Origin: JABMMZ01 sp044357345 | GTDB lineage: Bacteria; Bacteroidota; Bacteroidia; NS11-12g; UBA955 | NCBI GenBank assembly: GCA_044357345.1 | Contig: JBIKPR010000001.1 | Location: 36,994 to 100,993, forward strand | DNA length: 64,000 bases | Reading direction: 5' to 3' | Part shown: in pieces, positions 63,348-64,000 of the stretch | How the letters are laid out: each line of letters begins with the position of its first letter | Numbering within the stretch: the stretch's first letter is position 1 | Program-made: the position numbers and the translations under genes | Notes under the pieces: generated by a model | Seen by the model: only the letters and a program-made list of their open reading frames with translations | Databases searched by the model: none | Told to the model about the DNA's origin: nothing

Positions 63348-64000
63348 ATGGCTACCTTCAAATATTACTTAAAAGATCCAAATGCAGAGTCAGAAACACA
63401 AATACTCCTGTATATTAGTTGGAATAATATGCGTCTTAAATTTTCAATCAAAGAATCTATTAACCCTAAAATATGGGATTCGAAAAACCATAAAGTGATT
63501 GAGAAGAGGTCAAGCCCAGAATTAAGAGAGTTGAATAGAAAGCTAGAGAAAATGCTTGCCAGCTCCAAAGAGTTGTTCCTTAGGTTCGAGAATGATAACC
63601 TAAGAATCCCTAGCATAAAGGAACTTAAAAATATCCTTGAAAAGGAATTTTTTGATACCATTGAGGTTGCAGAGTCGACTAACCTGCTTGAATATATTGA
63701 GAAATTTATGACAGAGGCAAGATCTAGGACAAACGATAGAACAGGTAAACCAATCTCCTCAGGAACTATTGAAACCTACAGACAAGTTTATAACCTCATT
63801 AAAGACTATAGCATTGAAAAGAAGAAGATATTGCAATTTGAAGACATTGATCTAGACTTCTACTATAATTTGCGGACCTTCATGAACAAAAGAGGGCTAG
63901 CAACCAATACGATCGGTAAAAGGATTGCCATATTAAAAACCATACTCAGGGATGCCACTGAAAGAGGTGTGAACAGAAATCTGTCTTATCAATCAAAGCG
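63348..64000 (+). CDS. Tyrosine-type site-specific integrase, N-terminal 217 codons (runs off the right edge)
   Basis: ATG at 63348, open to the window end, no stop. It starts MATFKYYLKDPNAESETQIL, the Arm-DNA-binding fold (phage_integrase arm type 5), with MRLKFSIKESINPKIWD. Then a core-binding SAM-like domain (NLLEYIEKFM, GTIETYRQVYNLIKDY, LDFYYNLRTFMNKRGLATNTIGKRIAILK). The catalytic domain with R-H-R-Y would lie to the right. This is the Bacteroidota conjugative-element/genomic-island integrase type. Located about 165 bp from the tRNA-Asp remnant, it is the integrase of the element whose left end is here. Confidence 0.92.
   Translation, partial: MATFKYYLKDPNAESETQILLYISWNNMRLKFSIKESINPKIWDSKNHKVIEKRSSPELRELNRKLEKMLASSKELFLRFENDNLRIPSIKELKNILEKEFFDTIEVAESTNLLEYIEKFMTEARSRTNDRTGKPISSGTIETYRQVYNLIKDYSIEKKKILQFEDIDLDFYYNLRTFMNKRGLATNTIGKRIAILKTILRDATERGVNRNLSYQSK

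Noticed and set aside
63365..63661. Minus-strand frame opposite the integrase
   Set aside because: It lies fully opposite the clearly conserved integrase coding sequence on the plus strand.

Overview
The window is an AT-rich chromosomal segment of a member of the Bacteroidota. The evidence is: proteins ending in type IX secretion (T9SS) sorting domains; promoters of the TTTG-N19/20-TAnnTTTG type in place of -35/-10 boxes; almost no Shine-Dalgarno sequences; the bamD-rpoZ-coaC-coaB-DUF4835 gene order; a carotenoid desaturase; and many SusC-free but clearly Bacteroidota-specific families (DUF4835, DUF3857 pairs, YwqK/MORN-like proteins). Genus cannot be read from the sequence. It looks like a free-living aerobe (catalase-peroxidase, c-type cytochrome, kynurenine-route dioxygenase).

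Layout. 1-7.0 kb: one long minus-strand operon (bamD, rpoZ-like, coaC, coaB, DUF4835, aroB, acyl-CoA carboxylase, polyprenyl glycosyltransferase, FAD oxidoreductase) behind a clear promoter at 6971-7002. 7-20 kb: DNA/RNA maintenance and redox genes (radC, queG, DEAD-box helicase, pruA, a LuxR-type regulator, fRMsr, a giant MORN-like secreted protein, der, msrB). 19.8-32.5 kb: a plus-strand run of a sodium/solute symporter, two DUF3857 proteins, a YkuD transpeptidase, then ribD, a DMT transporter, a YigZ protein and a secreted protein; prmC and a small membrane protein run the other way. 32.5-38.1 kb, minus: a T9SS-sorted protein, a periplasmic adaptor and TolC-type channel without their permease, and a phytoene-desaturase-like enzyme. 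38.3-43.9 kb: a VWA-type membrane protein with a radical SAM enzyme, 3-hydroxyanthranilate dioxygenase, and an acyltransferase pair that probably makes amino-acid-containing lipids.

43.9-48.4 kb is accessory DNA. It holds a tRNA-Asn gene whose leader carries a broken copy of the tRNA 5' half interrupted by a 20-nt perfect palindrome, a decayed serine recombinase whose frame ends inside the tRNA, a WG-repeat protein with a five-copy 63-bp tandem repeat, and tRNA-like debris on the far side. 48.6-54.1 kb holds a TsdA-like diheme cytochrome next to a SoxB-like Tat-exported hydrolase (a possible minimal thiosulfate-oxidising unit), then a double-Cache lipoprotein co-directional with an alanine/sodium symporter. 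54.5-62.9 kb encodes envelope and secreted proteins: PspC, a T9SS-sorted zinc protease, a signal-peptide-bearing KatG, and a 1402-residue PhoX-like protein with three tandem 196-residue modules. At 63.1 kb the 3' end of a tRNA-Asp-like gene, with its terminator, abuts direct repeats and a tyrosine integrase that runs off the right edge: the left boundary of an integrated element lying mostly outside the window.

The best leads for something new are the TsdA/SoxB pair, the Cache lipoprotein/symporter pair, the tRNA-Asn leader and neighbouring island, the split coaC/coaB, and the ribD start with no usual initiation codon at the family N-terminus.
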